Source: Pseudomonas paraversuta (lineage in GTDB: Bacteria > Pseudomonadota > Gammaproteobacteria > Pseudomonadales > Pseudomonadaceae). Taken from it: a stretch of DNA of 64,000 nucleotides. The translations under genes were made by a program, and so were the position numbers. Positions 1-10,650 of the stretch are shown one piece after another (position 1 is the first letter of the stretch; each line of letters starts with the position of its first letter). The stretch is taken from NCBI RefSeq assembly GCF_904063065.1, contig NZ_CAJFCL010000004.1, positions 186,001-250,000 on the forward strand, read 5' to 3'. Under the pieces are notes generated by a model. That model saw only the letters and a program-made list of their open reading frames with translations. It ran no database searches and was not told the origin of the DNA.

Positions 1-174
1 AATCGCCAGCAATGACCCTGAAAGACCCAGGCCCGGCGCCAGTAACGCGCCGGTCTGCAACACCATCAGGCCAATGCCGAGGGAGAACCACAGGGAGAAC
101 AGATCACGGGCGCCGAACACGCGCTTGTCACCGGGTACCGCAATGTCAGGGGAATAGGTGCTGGGTGTGTTCAA
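1..174 (-). CDS. cytX: CytX-like hydroxymethylpyrimidine/cytosine permease (NCS1 family), N-terminal fragment
   Basis: Partial gene: the first 58 codons are in the window and the rest lies to the left. The fragment reads MNTPSTYSPDIAVPGDKR and then enters a hydrophobic helix (FSLWFSLGIGLMVLQTGALL), the usual start of NCS1 nucleobase permeases. CytX-type permeases are thought to import the pyrimidine half of thiamine, which fits its place directly downstream of thiC on the same strand. The chosen start is TTG at 174; the Shine-Dalgarno is poor, so the start is uncertain. A REP palindrome pair separates it from thiC, so cotranscription is possible but unproven. Confidence 0.7.
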   Translation of the reverse strand, partial: MNTPSTYSPDIAVPGDKRVFGARDLFSLWFSLGIGLMVLQTGALLAPGLGLSGSLLAI

Positions 175-212
175 GGAATGAATCTCGAAGGGACGTTGGT
201 TTTTTACGCTCG

Positions 213-279
213 CAATCGCCGGCAAACCGGCTCGCACAATATCGGCGCAATCATTGTGGGAGCCGGCTTGCCGGCGACT
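213..279. repeat. REP doublet (REPIN-like) between thiC and cytX
   Basis: Two inverted arms of a GC-rich Pseudomonas REP element (ATCGCCGGCAAACCGGCTCG and GAGCCGGCTTGCCGGCGA) are separated by about 20 bases. The core (GCCGGCTTGCCGGCGA) differs from the GTAGGAGCGAGC type that dominates elsewhere in the window, so this is a separate REP family. Confidence 0.8.
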
Positions 280-290
280 CGGGGTTTAGA

Positions 291-2285
<1,995 letters not shown>

Positions 2286-2342
2286 TCATTTATTGAACAA
2301 TCGATCCCGGACGGCACTCAAGAGGACTCGCCGGGAGACGAG

Positions 2343-2437
2343 AAATCTTGTTCCCTACGCAGGCGTTAACCTGATCAGGTTCAACGGGATCCGAAATTAT
2401 TCGATCTCAGCCTCATAGCAAGGCACCCCGACAAGAA
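2343..2437 (-). promoter_or_regulatory. TPP riboswitch (THI element) in the thiC leader
   Basis: Read on the minus strand, the conserved blocks occur in order: CGGGGTGCCTTGC, GGCTGAGA, then AACCTGATCAGGTTAACGCC and GCGTAGGGAA. These are the P1-P5 landmarks of the TPP aptamer. It starts about 255 bases before the thiC ATG, leaving about 160 bases for an expression platform. That stretch contains an inverted repeat at 2279-2301 but no hairpin plus T-run, so control of translation or Rho-dependent control seems more likely than a simple intrinsic terminator. Confidence 0.95.
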
Positions 2438-2620
2438 CCCGGCCAGTCTATTGAAGAGTGACGCAGAACGCCAACCCGATATGAACCGCGTGATGAAAGG
2501 CGCTATAACGGCATTGTTGCAAGATGCCACCACCACTACACTCGCTACGTCTTGAAACCACGAGCGTCGGAACACGGCCTCGGGCCTTTATTTTTCGCAT
2601 TATTGAACTAGGGATCGCTC

Positions 2621-4057
2621 ATGCTGCGCAAACTTTCACTGGCTATCGCCGTGTCCTGGGCGACCAACGCAATGGCGCTGGATACACAAGCCCCGCTATC
2701 CAGTCAGAACGGGCTGGTCAGCGTCTACCACGAAGCGGTCGACAACAACGCCGATCTGGCAGCTGCCCGCGCCGATTACGATGCCCGCAAGGAAGTCGTA
2801 CCCCAGGCCCGTGCCGGCTTGCTGCCCAACCTGTCGGGGGGTGCCGAGTCGAGCAACGTGCGCACTTCCATTGACCAGCCATCGCTGACCACCACCCGCA
2901 GTGCCGTGGTGTATCAGGCCACACTGGCGCAGCCGATTTTTCGCGCTGACCGCTGGTTCCAGTTGAAAGCCGCCGAATCGGTCAACGAACAGGCTGCCCT
3001 GCAACTGTCGGCCACCGAGCAGAACCTGATCCTGCAAACCGCCGAGTCGTACTTCTCGGTACTGCGCGCCCAGGACACGCTGGCCTCGACCAAGGCTGAA
3101 GAAGCCGCGTTCAAGCGCCAGCTGGATCAATCGCGCGAGCGCTTTGACGTGGGCCTGTCGGACAAGACCGACGTGCTGCAATCCCAGGCCAGCTATGACA
3201 CGGCACGGGCCAACCGGCTCCTGGCACAGCGCCAGGTGGCGGATGCGTTTGAAGCCTTGATCACCCTGACCAACCGCCAGTACAACTCGATTGAAGGCAT
3301 GCGTCACACCCTGCCGATCCTGCCGCCGACGCCAAATGACGCCAAGGCCTGGGTCGATACCGCAGCCCAGCAAAACCTCAATCTGCTGGCCAGCAACTTT
3401 GCGGTGGCAGCTGCCGAAGAAACCCTCAAGCAGCGCAAGGCCGGTCACGCGCCGACCCTGGATGCGGTAGCGCAATACAAAACCGGCGACAACGACGGTT
3501 TTGGCCTGAGCAACCCGAATGCGCTGCAGCAGCGCTACAGCGGGGATGTGTCGCAACGCAGCATCGGCTTGCAGCTCAACATCCCGATCTACAGCGGCGG
3601 CCTGACCAGCTCGCAAGTGCGCGAATCCTATTCGCGCTTGAACCAGACCGAACAGCAGCGTGAATCGATGCGCCGCCAGGTGGTCGAAAACACCCGCAAC
3701 CTGCACCGCGCGGTCAATACCGATGTCGAGCAGGTACAAGCGCGCAAACAGTCGATCATCTCCAACCAGAGTGCGCTGGAAGCCACAGAAATCGGTTATC
3801 AGGTAGGCACGCGCAACATCGTCGACGTGCTCGATGCCCAGCGCCAGCTCTATACCTCGGTGCGCGATTACAACAATTCGCGCTATGACTACATCCTCGA
3901 CAACCTGCGGCTCAAACAGGCTGCGGGCACCTTGAACCCGGGGGATCTCGAAGCGCTGTCGCGCTATCTGAAGCCTGACTACAACCCGGACAAGGACTTC
4001 CTGCCACCGGACCTGGCCCAGGCCGCCGAAGCCAATATGCGCTCACCGGGCAATTGA
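2621..4057 (+). CDS. TolC-family outer membrane efflux protein
   Basis: A 478-residue outer membrane channel of the TolC/type I secretion class. It has a signal peptide (MLRKLSLAIAVSWATNAMA, cleavage about residue 19) and two OEP repeats: long coiled-coil helices with repeated QA/QL patterns, the region YSGGLTSSQVRES near residue 325, and the second repeat ending in VDVLDAQRQLY, a typical TolC signature. Such proteins form the outer membrane exit duct for efflux pumps or secretion systems. No inner membrane partner is adjacent, so it probably serves pumps encoded elsewhere. It converges on waaA. Confidence 0.93.
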   Translation: MLRKLSLAIAVSWATNAMALDTQAPLSSQNGLVSVYHEAVDNNADLAAARADYDARKEVVPQARAGLLPNLSGGAESSNVRTSIDQPSLTTTRSAVVYQATLAQPIFRADRWFQLKAAESVNEQAALQLSATEQNLILQTAESYFSVLRAQDTLASTKAEEAAFKRQLDQSRERFDVGLSDKTDVLQSQASYDTARANRLLAQRQVADAFEALITLTNRQYNSIEGMRHTLPILPPTPNDAKAWVDTAAQQNLNLLASNFAVAAAEETLKQRKAGHAPTLDAVAQYKTGDNDGFGLSNPNALQQRYSGDVSQRSIGLQLNIPIYSGGLTSSQVRESYSRLNQTEQQRESMRRQVVENTRNLHRAVNTDVEQVQARKQSIISNQSALEATEIGYQVGTRNIVDVLDAQRQLYTSVRDYNNSRYDYILDNLRLKQAAGTLNPGDLEALSRYLKPDYNPDKDFLPPDLAQAAEANMRSPGN

Positions 4058-4063
4058 ACAACC

Positions 4064-4087
4064 GCCTGCAACCGCAAGGTTGCAGGC
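4064..4087. terminator. Perfect hairpin between convergent tolC-like gene and waaA
   Basis: GCCTGCAACC, a GCAA loop and GGTTGCAGGC form a perfect 10-bp stem lying between the stop codons of the two convergent genes (4057 and 4098). On the minus side it is followed by a moderately T-rich stretch (TTGTTCAATT), on the plus side by none, so it is best read as a terminator for waaA that also stabilises the tolC-like mRNA end. Confidence 0.6.
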
Positions 4088-4097
4088 CAGCCCCGGA

Positions 4098-5375
4098 TCA
4101 AATCTTGAGAAATCGTCCCAGGCCATCCAGCAGGCGCTGCAGCGCGCCCTGATTGGCCTGCATCACCTTCAATCCGGCTTCGCCCATGCGCTGCGCGTCC
4201 TGGGGCAGTTCAAACAGGCGCTGTAACGCAACCGCCAGTCCTTGCGCGTCATCCACCTCTTCAAGTGCCCCGGCCTCGCGCAACAGCACGGCGATTTCGA
4301 GGAAGTTGAACAGATGCGGACCGCTCAATACCGGTTTGGCCAGGGCCGCCGGCTCCAGCAGGTTGTGCCCGCCATTGGCGACCAGACTGCCGCCGACAAA
4401 CGCACTGTCGGCCAGCGCATACAAAAACAGCAACTCGCCCATGGTGTCGCCCAACAGCACCTGCACCCCGGCACCGACGTGCTCGCCACTTGAGCGGCGC
4501 ACGGTGGCGAAACCCTCGCGCCGGCACAGTTCGAACACCGAGTTGAAGCGCTCCGGGTGACGCGGTACCAGAATCAGCAGGGCATCGGGATGGCTGGACA
4601 GCAATTGACGATGGGCCGCGAGCACAATCGCGTCTTCGCCTTCATGGGTGCTGGCAGCAATCCACACCGGGCGGCTTTGTGCTTGCCAGTGTTCACGCAG
4701 TTCGCCGGCCTTGATCAGCAATTGCGGATCGATGCTCAGGTCAAACTTGATTGAACCTGTCACTTCCACACATTCAGGGCGGGCGCCCAATGCACGGAAA
4801 CGCTCGGCTTCGGTCGCTGTCTGGACCGCGATCAGGCTCATTTCCTCGAGCATTGGCCGGGTCAGTTTGGCAAACCGTGCATAGCCCTTGGCCGAACGGG
4901 CTGAGAGCCGGGCATTGGCCAGCGCCACCGGAATGCCGCGCCGGGCGCACTGGTGTATGTGGTTGGGCCACAGTTCGGTTTCCATGATCACCGCCAGTAC
5001 CGGCTGTACCCGATCCAGAAAGCGCGCCGCCGCCCAGGGCAAATCGTAAGGCAGGTAGCAATGCTGGATCCGCGGTTCGTCGGCGAACAAGGCTTTGATC
5101 CGCTCGGACCCGGTGGGCGTCATGCACGTCACGGTAATGGGCAACTGTGGATAACGCTTGAGCAACGCCCGGATCATCGGTGCGGCAGCGATACTCTCGC
5201 CCACAGACACGGCGTGCACCCAAATCCCGCCCGGCTGCAGCAGCGGAAAGTTCAGCGCGAAGCGCTCGCCCACACGCTTGGCATAGGCCGGCGCCTTGCG
5301 CGCCCGCAGCCACAAGCGAATCGCCACCAGAGGCAGCCCCAGATGAAACAGCAAGGTGTAGAGAGTTCTATTCAT
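4098..5375 (-). CDS. waaA: 3-deoxy-D-manno-octulosonic acid (Kdo) transferase
   Basis: A 425-residue GT30 enzyme that adds Kdo from CMP-Kdo to lipid IVA at the inner membrane. The N-terminal membrane anchor (MNRTLYTLLFHLGLPLVAI) is followed by WVHAVSVGES, whose Glu60 matches the catalytic base of known WaaA enzymes; the C-terminal half has GGHNLLEPAAL, the sugar-nucleotide loop. Start MNRTLYT at 5375 is chosen by family agreement; its Shine-Dalgarno is weak and 14 upstream open codons look non-coding. It belongs to the same LPS pathway as the genes at 9-34 kb. Confidence 0.97.
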   Translation of the reverse strand: MNRTLYTLLFHLGLPLVAIRLWLRARKAPAYAKRVGERFALNFPLLQPGGIWVHAVSVGESIAAAPMIRALLKRYPQLPITVTCMTPTGSERIKALFADEPRIQHCYLPYDLPWAAARFLDRVQPVLAVIMETELWPNHIHQCARRGIPVALANARLSARSAKGYARFAKLTRPMLEEMSLIAVQTATEAERFRALGARPECVEVTGSIKFDLSIDPQLLIKAGELREHWQAQSRPVWIAASTHEGEDAIVLAAHRQLLSSHPDALLILVPRHPERFNSVFELCRREGFATVRRSSGEHVGAGVQVLLGDTMGELLFLYALADSAFVGGSLVANGGHNLLEPAALAKPVLSGPHLFNFLEIAVLLREAGALEEVDDAQGLAVALQRLFELPQDAQRMGEAGLKVMQANQGALQRLLDGLGRFLKI

Positions 5376-5539
5376 GGGCACAGAGTTTACTTGAAAAAGT
5401 ATTACCCATGATGGCACCCGCGGACCCGGTCATGTCGAGATGTCTGGCGGATCTGTCGTAATCAAAACGCAATACACTTTTACACTCTCTAGAATGGCTT
5501 ACTGTTAAATTGCCCCGCATTACTCCTCAGGACTCCACC

Positions 5540-5872
5540 ATGAACGCCTACTACTACCTGGCCATCGCCATCTGCGCCGAAGTGATCGCCACCGTTTCCA
5601 TGAAGGCGATCAAAGGTTTCAGCACGCCGTTGCCACTGATTCTGGTGATTGCCGGTTACGCCACCGCATTCTGGATGCTGACCCTGGTGGTGCGTACTAT
5701 CCCGGTGGGTGTGGCCTATGCCGTATGGGCAGGCCTGGGAATCGTGCTGGTGAGCATCGCCGCGCTGTTTATCTATGGCCAGAAACTCGACGTGCCGGCC
5801 ATGCTCGGCATGGGTCTGATCGTGCTCGGGGTGGTGGTGATCCAGCTGTTTTCGAAAACAGCGGGGCACTAA
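5540..5872 (+). CDS. Small multidrug resistance (SMR/EmrE-type) transporter
   Basis: A 110-residue, four-helix SMR protein. Glu14 (AEVIATVSMK) is the proton/substrate carboxylate, and Tyr60 and Trp63 (YAVWAGLG) match the substrate-binding residues of EmrE in position, so it is likely a proton-coupled exporter of quaternary cations rather than a Gdx-type guanidinium exporter. The start at 5540 has AGGA about 9 bases upstream; ten upstream in-frame codons are rejected. It is divergent from waaA, and a TAGAAT at 5490 is a possible -10 element. Confidence 0.93.
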   Translation: MNAYYYLAIAICAEVIATVSMKAIKGFSTPLPLILVIAGYATAFWMLTLVVRTIPVGVAYAVWAGLGIVLVSIAALFIYGQKLDVPAMLGMGLIVLGVVVIQLFSKTAGH

Positions 5873-6002
5873 TCCGCCCGTTACCCTGTAGTCGCTCGAC
5901 AAGTCAGACCCAAGCCCCCATAAATCCTCAACGCCCACTAAAAGTCAGAGTGCGGATCAGCCTGTATACTCCCGGCCTTGTCTTTGAACGCTGAGGTCGA
6001 CC

Positions 6003-7178
6003 ATGCCATCCGTTATTTCCACCGACGTACTGATTGTCGGCGCTGGTGTTGCTGGCCTCTGGCTCAATGCCCGCCTGCGCCGCCAGGGCTTTTCTACGGT
6101 ACTGGTCGAGAGCCGGACCCTGGGCGGCGCACAGACCGTAAAGTCCCAGGGCATCATCCACGGCGGTGCCAAGTACGCGTTACATGGCGCGCTGACCGGC
6201 GCCTCTGAAGCCATTGCCGATATGCCCCGCCGCTGGCGCGAAGCCCTTGCCGGTACCGGCGAGCTGGATTTGACCGGGGTACGCTTGCTCTCCGAAGCCC
6301 ACTACCTGTGGTCACCCGGCACCCTGGCCGGCAATCTCACCAGCTTCTTTGCCAGCAAAGCCGTGCGCGGTCGTGTTGATCAAGTCAAAGGCGATCAACT
6401 GCCGCCGGCCCTGCAAGACCCGCGATTCAAGGGCAAGGTGTACCGGTTGGCCGAACTGGTGGTCGATGTCCCCAGCCTGATTGAACGCCTGGCCGAACTG
6501 GGCGGCGACGGTTTGCTGTCTGGCCAGAATATTGAGCCTGTGTTTGCCAACGAAGAACTGATCGGACTACGGATCGACGGGCGCGAGATCCATGCCCAAC
6601 GCATCGTTTTCAGTGCCGGAGCCGGCAATGCCGAACTACTGGCCAGTGCCGGGATCAGCGTACCCGCGCAACAATTGCGGCCGCTGCACATGGTGCTGGT
6701 CAAAGGCCCGAGCCTCAAACCGCTGTACGCCCACTGTCTGGGCGGCGGCCCCAAGCCACGGATTACCGTGACCACCCATCCGGCAGCCAATGGCGAGTGG
6801 GTCTGGTACCTGGGCGGTGACATTGCCGAGGCCGATGGAGTGGCCCGCACACCGGCCGAACAAATCGCCGTGGCGCAAAAAGAACTGGGCAATTTGCTGC
6901 CGTGGGTCGATCTGAGCCAGGCGCAATGGGCCACGCTGCGGGTCAACCGGGCAGAGCCTGCACAGTCCGGACTGGTACGTCCGGACAACGCCTTCCTCGC
7001 CGACCAGGGTCGCTTGCTGGTTGGCTGGCCGACCAAGCTGGCACTGGCACCCGACTTCTCGGACCGGGTCATCACCGCACTGCACAACGACGGTATCCAG
7101 CCAGGCAATGCCCCTGTACTTCCCGAATTTGTACGCCCGCCATTGGCTCAAACCCCATGGGAGCAACTGTTGCCATGA
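6003..7178 (+). CDS. FAD-dependent oxidoreductase (DAO family)
   Basis: A 391-residue flavoprotein. The N-terminal dinucleotide fold has DVLIVGAGVAGLWLNARLR (Gly13, Gly15, Gly18), followed by an SQGIIHGGAKYA segment like the FAD contacts of D-amino-acid oxidase/GlpD relatives. The C-terminal region holds the second FAD-binding part (LLVGWPTKLALAPD). The substrate is not evident. GAGG lies 7 bases before the ATG, and TATACT at 5965-5970 is a plausible -10. Its stop overlaps the ATG of the following aldo/keto reductase by four bases, so the two are translationally coupled and may act in one redox pathway. Synteny points to PA4991 as the orthologue. Confidence 0.85.
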   Translation: MPSVISTDVLIVGAGVAGLWLNARLRRQGFSTVLVESRTLGGAQTVKSQGIIHGGAKYALHGALTGASEAIADMPRRWREALAGTGELDLTGVRLLSEAHYLWSPGTLAGNLTSFFASKAVRGRVDQVKGDQLPPALQDPRFKGKVYRLAELVVDVPSLIERLAELGGDGLLSGQNIEPVFANEELIGLRIDGREIHAQRIVFSAGAGNAELLASAGISVPAQQLRPLHMVLVKGPSLKPLYAHCLGGGPKPRITVTTHPAANGEWVWYLGGDIAEADGVARTPAEQIAVAQKELGNLLPWVDLSQAQWATLRVNRAEPAQSGLVRPDNAFLADQGRLLVGWPTKLALAPDFSDRVITALHNDGIQPGNAPVLPEFVRPPLAQTPWEQLLP

Positions 7179-7987
7179 GCCAGCCAACCCTGCACCCGTT
7201 CCACCGCCCGCTGGGCAGTACCGGCCTGATGGTTTCACCGCTGGGGCTCGGCACTGTCAAACTGGGACGTGACCAAGGGGTGAAATACCCCAGCGGTTTC
7301 AAGATCCCGGATGATGGCGAAGCGAAAATGCTGCTCAAGCTGAGTCAGGACCTGGGTATCAACCTGATCGACACCGCCCCCGCCTATGGCCACAGTGAAG
7401 AGCGTCTGGGCCCGTTGCTGCGGGGTCAGCGTCAAGACTGGGTGATTGTCAGCAAGGTCGGCGAAGAGTTCGATAACGGCGTATCACATCACGACTTCAG
7501 TGCCGCACATACCCGGCGCTCGGTTGAACGCAGCCTGCAACGTCTGGAAACGGATTTTATCGATCTGGTCCTCGTGCATTCGGATGGCAATGACCTTGCT
7601 ATCCTCAACGAAGCCCAGGTCTACGAGACCCTGGCCGAGTTGAAGCGCGAAGGTAAGATCCGCGGTTTCGGCCTGTCGGGAAAAACCGTCGAGGGCGGGC
7701 TCAAAGCCCTGGAAACCGGCGACTGCGCGATGGTCACCTACAACCTCAACGAACAGGCCGAACGCCCGGTCATCGATTACGCGGCAGCCCACGGCAAAGC
7801 GATTCTGGTTAAAAAAGCCCTGGCCAGCGGTCATGTTTGCCTCAGTCCCGGGGTTGATCCGGTACGCGCCAGCTTCGAACTGGTATTTGGCCATCCCGGG
7901 GTTGCCAGTGCTATTGTCGGCACCATCAATCCGCTGCACTTGGCCCATAACGTGGCAACCGTTGCCCAGGTTCTGCGTAACCTCTAA
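7175..7987 (+). CDS. Aldo/keto reductase
   Basis: A 270-residue AKR-fold NAD(P)H-dependent reductase. The catalytic tetrad is visible as Asp66 and Tyr71 (IDTAPAYGHSEERLG), Lys94 (VSKVG) and His135 (LVLVHSDG). At 270 residues it is short for the family, with abbreviated C-terminal loops, so the substrate pocket is probably open. The start is ATG 7175, which overlaps the TGA of the upstream oxidoreductase (ATGA); the frame stays open far upstream, but that region codes for the oxidoreductase in another frame. The natural substrate is unknown. Confidence 0.9.
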   Translation: MSQPTLHPFHRPLGSTGLMVSPLGLGTVKLGRDQGVKYPSGFKIPDDGEAKMLLKLSQDLGINLIDTAPAYGHSEERLGPLLRGQRQDWVIVSKVGEEFDNGVSHHDFSAAHTRRSVERSLQRLETDFIDLVLVHSDGNDLAILNEAQVYETLAELKREGKIRGFGLSGKTVEGGLKALETGDCAMVTYNLNEQAERPVIDYAAAHGKAILVKKALASGHVCLSPGVDPVRASFELVFGHPGVASAIVGTINPLHLAHNVATVAQVLRNL

Positions 7988-8028
7988 AGCCGCCGACGCG
8001 GCCGACCCCGACGCAAGAAGGAGCCGAC

Positions 8029-8988
8029 ATGCCGCGTTCGCTGATTCGCAAAAACCCCAGCGACTTTAAGACCCTGCCGTTGTTTGTCGAAGCCACGCCC
8101 GAAGGCTTGAGCTACCAGACCATCGGCAGACCCCTGAACTTTGCGCAAACCTTGCAAAAACGCCGCCCGGTGAACGTCGCCGACAATCAGCGATTTTCCC
8201 TGGAACTGGCCAACCTCGGGGTCTCCGTCCGCCTGACGCTGAACTGGCAAGGCCGCGATTACTGGGTGCTGGTGCGCCAGCGTCGCCAGGATCGTGGCGA
8301 CGTAGTGCTCAAACTGATCTCGGGCTACGTGCCTGCCCACGAGGTCAGCCTGCCCCTGCACACAGCCATCCAGGAGATTGCCGAAGAGTGCTTGCTGGAA
8401 ACCCCGGAAGGCTGGCTCAGCGGGCGCTTCAACGAAACATGGCTGCCCGCGCCTTACGCCAGCGCCCTGCATTACCGAGAGGCCCTGCCCTTTCGTCTCA
8501 CGCCCTTGTCCGGCGCGGCTCGCCCGGTTCGCTGTGGCAGTCAGCCATTGATCGAGCGCCCCAGGGCCTACGTGCACTTGCCGACGGCATCGCTGCAGCT
8601 GATTTACGACCTGCGCCTGGAAGTGCCCAAGGAAGCCAAGTCACTGAGCCTGTTCCACGTCGACGAACGGCTGGAGGGCGACCAGTTAGTGGCGCGACTC
8701 GACCGCAAACGTGCAGACCTGTACCTGATGCCGCTGACTGACGGCCAGCCCTGTGCCGAGCTCTACACCCTGCACAAGGATCGTCTGCACAGCGCCAGCA
8801 CCCGCGGCCTGTATCTTGCCGAGAGTTTTGCCCGTCAAGAAGGCTGGGTGGTGAGTGATGAGCGCATTCGCTGGAAGGACTGGCTCGTGCAGCAAGGTTT
8901 GAGCGTGCCGGGCAAGGAGTCGAGACTAAAAAGCCTGACCGGCAAGGCACGGCAGATATTCAGGAAGGTGGTGAAGAGCAAGGCATGA
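8029..8988 (+). CDS. Conserved protein of unknown function with a Nudix-like box
   Basis: A 319-residue soluble protein with no signal peptide or membrane segment. AAGAAGGAG sits 7 bases before the ATG. I know of no characterised homologue; by position it corresponds to PA4993. The segment from Gly99 to Leu123 reads like a Nudix box (G, five residues, E105, then QEIAEECLL) but with nine rather than seven residues before the QE pair and Leu in place of the last Gly, so hydrolase activity is only a guess. It follows the aldo/keto reductase by 41 bases and probably belongs to the same operon. Confidence 0.8.
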   Translation: MPRSLIRKNPSDFKTLPLFVEATPEGLSYQTIGRPLNFAQTLQKRRPVNVADNQRFSLELANLGVSVRLTLNWQGRDYWVLVRQRRQDRGDVVLKLISGYVPAHEVSLPLHTAIQEIAEECLLETPEGWLSGRFNETWLPAPYASALHYREALPFRLTPLSGAARPVRCGSQPLIERPRAYVHLPTASLQLIYDLRLEVPKEAKSLSLFHVDERLEGDQLVARLDRKRADLYLMPLTDGQPCAELYTLHKDRLHSASTRGLYLAESFARQEGWVVSDERIRWKDWLVQQGLSVPGKESRLKSLTGKARQIFRKVVKSKA

Positions 8989-8990
8989 CA

Positions 8991-9046
8991 CTGCAGGAGC
9001 AAGCTTTTTCAAGATCAAAAGATCGCGAGCAAGCTCACTCTTGCAG
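8991..9046. repeat. REPIN (degenerate) between convergent genes
   Basis: Imperfect inverted arms CTGCAGGAGCAAGCT and GCGAGCAAGCTCACTCTTGCAG lie between the convergent unknown gene and hldE. Arms have diverged from the GTAGGAGCGAGC consensus, suggesting an old copy. Confidence 0.65.
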
Positions 9047-9057
9047 AGACGGGATCA

Positions 9058-10479
9058 TTACTGGCCGCGGATTTTATCGACAATCGCCGTGGTCGAACTG
9101 TTTTCAACCAGCCCCAGCACTTTCACGGTGCCGCCATAAGACGTCACGATATCGGCACCCACGACCTGGTCGATCCCGTAGTCACCGCCTTTTACCAGCA
9201 CGTCCGGCTTGACCTGAGCCAGCAGGTTTTCAGGGGTCGCTTCAGGAAAGCTGATCACCCAGTCCACCGCGCCCAGACCGGCCAGTACCGCCATGCGCCG
9301 GTCAACGCTGTTGATCGGACGCCCCGGGCCTTTCAGGCGGCTCACCGAAGCATCGTCGTTGACTGCAACGATCAGACGATCGCCCTGCGCCCGCGCCTGC
9401 TCCAGATAGGTCACGTGGCCGGCATGCAAAATGTCGAAGCAGCCGTTGGTGAACACTATTTTCTCGTTGTGGGCCCGGGCATCGTCGATGGCCAGCAGCA
9501 GCTGATCGAGTTTCAGCACACCGCGCTCGGAACCCTCTTCGCGCTGGATCGCGCGCCGCAACTCCGGAGCACTGATGGCAGCCGTCCCCAGCTTGCCAAC
9601 CACAATCCCGGCAGCCAGATTGGCCAGCGCCACAGCGTGGGGCAGTTCTTCACCCGCGGCAATGGCCGCCGCCAGGGTAGAGATAACCGTGTCACCGGCT
9701 CCCGTCACGTCGAACACTTCGCGGGCGCGGGCCGGCAGGTGCATGGCCGCAAAGCCCGGACGCAACAGGGTCATGCCGTGTTCGCCGCGGGTTACCAGCA
9801 AGGCGCCGAGGTCCAGGTCAGCCATCAATTTGGCGCCTTTGGCCACCAGATCTGCCTCATCGGCGCAACCGCCAACGATGGTTTCAAACTCGCTGAGGTT
9901 GGGCGTGATCAGGCTCGCACCCCGGTAGATCGAGAAGTCCTTGCCCTTGGGATCGGCCAGCACCGGGATGCCCCGGGCACGCGCGGCCTGGATCAATACC
10001 TGGTGGTTTTTCAATGCGCCTTTGCCGTAGTCGGACAGCACCAGCACCTTGATGCCTTCAAGGAGATTTTCCACCTCGGCCCCCAACGCCTGCGCGTCGG
10101 TGGCGAACGGTTCTTCGAAGTCGATACGCAGCAGTTGCTGGTGGCGGCTCATGACCCGCAGCTTGACGATGGTCGGCTGGTGCGCGATGCGCTGGAACAG
10201 TGCGCGTACGCCTGCGCCCTTGAGGCTATTGGCCAGGCTGTCGGCAGCTTCGTCATCGCCGGTCACACCGACCAGAGATGCCGGCGCGCCCAGAGCGGCA
10301 ATGTTCAAGGCAACGTTGGCAGCACCGCCCGGACGGTCTTCGATTTGCTCAACCTTGACCACCGGCACTGGCGCCTCAGGGGAAATCCGCGAGGTTCCGC
10401 CATGCCAATAACGGTCGAGCATGACATCGCCTACCACCAAGACAGGGGCTTGATCGAATCGCGGCATGGACAACTTCAT
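9058..10479 (-). CDS. hldE: Bifunctional heptose-7-phosphate kinase / heptose-1-phosphate adenylyltransferase HldE
   Basis: A 473-residue two-domain enzyme making ADP-heptose for the LPS inner core. The N-terminal ribokinase-like domain (about 1-315) has PGGAANVA and DVTGAGDT, the anion hole and catalytic Asp. The C-terminal cytidylyltransferase-like domain (about 340-473) has TNGCFDILHAGH with the HxGH motif at 352-355. Length is standard. It supplies the donor for WaaC and WaaF encoded near 33 kb. It follows msbA on the same strand with a 171-base gap that holds a strong hairpin. Confidence 0.98.
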   Translation of the reverse strand: MKLSMPRFDQAPVLVVGDVMLDRYWHGGTSRISPEAPVPVVKVEQIEDRPGGAANVALNIAALGAPASLVGVTGDDEAADSLANSLKGAGVRALFQRIAHQPTIVKLRVMSRHQQLLRIDFEEPFATDAQALGAEVENLLEGIKVLVLSDYGKGALKNHQVLIQAARARGIPVLADPKGKDFSIYRGASLITPNLSEFETIVGGCADEADLVAKGAKLMADLDLGALLVTRGEHGMTLLRPGFAAMHLPARAREVFDVTGAGDTVISTLAAAIAAGEELPHAVALANLAAGIVVGKLGTAAISAPELRRAIQREEGSERGVLKLDQLLLAIDDARAHNEKIVFTNGCFDILHAGHVTYLEQARAQGDRLIVAVNDDASVSRLKGPGRPINSVDRRMAVLAGLGAVDWVISFPEATPENLLAQVKPDVLVKGGDYGIDQVVGADIVTSYGGTVKVLGLVENSSTTAIVDKIRGQ

Positions 10480-10606
10480 GGAGAACCCACATACAAAATG
10501 AACAGAGGCGCGATATTAACACAGGGTGAACCCAGGTCAGTTCACGGTATTAATGCAGCGAATGAGAATCAGGCGAGGGCTACAAACCCTGATCGCCCTT
10601 AGGCAT

Positions 10607-10640
10607 ATTTATGGGCGCCGGCTGGCCGGCGCCCATAAAT
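10607..10640. terminator. Perfect 16-bp hairpin downstream of msbA
   Basis: ATTTATGGGCGCCGGC and its exact reverse complement are separated by two bases. It lies 11 bases after the msbA stop and about 130 bases before hldE on the minus strand. The AT-rich base and GC-rich upper stem resemble an intrinsic terminator without a long T-tract, so it may attenuate read-through from msbA into hldE. Confidence 0.6.
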
Positions 10641-10650
10641 CAGGATGACC

